Assembly: GCA_002293295.1 (NCBI GenBank)
Contig: DBCY01000046.1
Span: forward strand, 8,629 to 14,516
Length of the DNA stretch: 5,888 bases
DNA from: Ruminococcus sp. UBA946
GTDB taxonomy: Bacteria; Bacillota; Clostridia; Oscillospirales; Ruminococcaceae
Direction: 5' to 3'
In this document: positions 5,869 to 5,888 of the stretch, piece by piece
How positions within the stretch are numbered: the first letter of the stretch is position 1
Layout: the number at the start of each line of letters is the position of its first letter
Notes under the pieces: model-generated
What the model saw: the letters and a program-made list of their open reading frames with translations, nothing else
Database searches by the model: none
What the model was told of the DNA's origin: nothing
Program-made: the position numbers and the translations under genes

Positions 5869-5888
5869 AGTGTGGAGTGTGGAGTGTG
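5869..5888. repeat. Heptanucleotide tandem repeat (AGTGTGG) at the window edge
   Basis: Two perfect AGTGTGG units (5869-5875, 5876-5882) and six bases of a third (5883-5888) run off the window end. The array lies just upstream of the cmk ribosome binding site. On the minus strand the same 7-nt phase, GGAGTGTGGAGT, appears inside the 3' end of prmC (89-78). Confidence 0.8.

Noticed and set aside
1..5888. CRISPR arrays, tRNA or rRNA genes, transposases, toxin-antitoxin or defence genes
   Set aside because: I saw none; coding space is filled by the five genes and the gaps are too short or lack the needed patterns.

Overview
All five confident genes lie on the minus strand, so the window reads from high to low coordinates: cmk (cytidylate kinase), plsC (1-acylglycerol-3-phosphate acyltransferase), one long gene joining ispH to a four-domain ribosomal protein S1, an unrecognised 381-residue protein, and prmC (release-factor glutamine methyltransferase). 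The order cmk-plsC-ispH-S1, the IspH-S1 fusion, the four-domain S1 and the strong AGGAGG-type ribosome binding sites point to a low- to mid-GC Firmicute of class Clostridia, probably a gut Ruminococcaceae/Oscillospiraceae-type organism. This placement is inferred from gene content and was not tested by a search.

Layout. Block 1 (5888 to 2288) starts at a heptanucleotide repeat at the window edge, then carries cmk, plsC (ATGA overlap with cmk) and, after a 46-nt AT-rich gap, the ispH-S1 fusion. It ends in a clear Rho-independent terminator. The 222-nt gap from 2117 to 2338 holds that terminator, a degenerate heptamer array, a 9-bp inverted repeat and a good sigma-A-like promoter. Block 2 (2169 to 7) is transcribed from that promoter. 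It carries the 381-residue protein and, 20 nt later, prmC with a TTG start, and ends in a short GC-rich hairpin terminator. No gap exceeds 300 bases.

Function. Block 1 is a housekeeping operon: CMP/dCMP phosphorylation, phosphatidic acid synthesis, the last step of the MEP isoprenoid pathway, and mRNA binding by S1. Block 2 pairs translation-termination factor methylation with a protein of unknown role.

The most interesting signals are two. First, a near-perfect internal Shine-Dalgarno (AAGGAGGT) sits exactly at the IspH/S1 junction, 10 nt before an in-frame ATG, so the fused gene may also make a free 426-residue S1. Second, three different 7-nt-periodic repeat tracts lie at the three main intergenic borders, and one of them supplies the last codon and stop of prmC.
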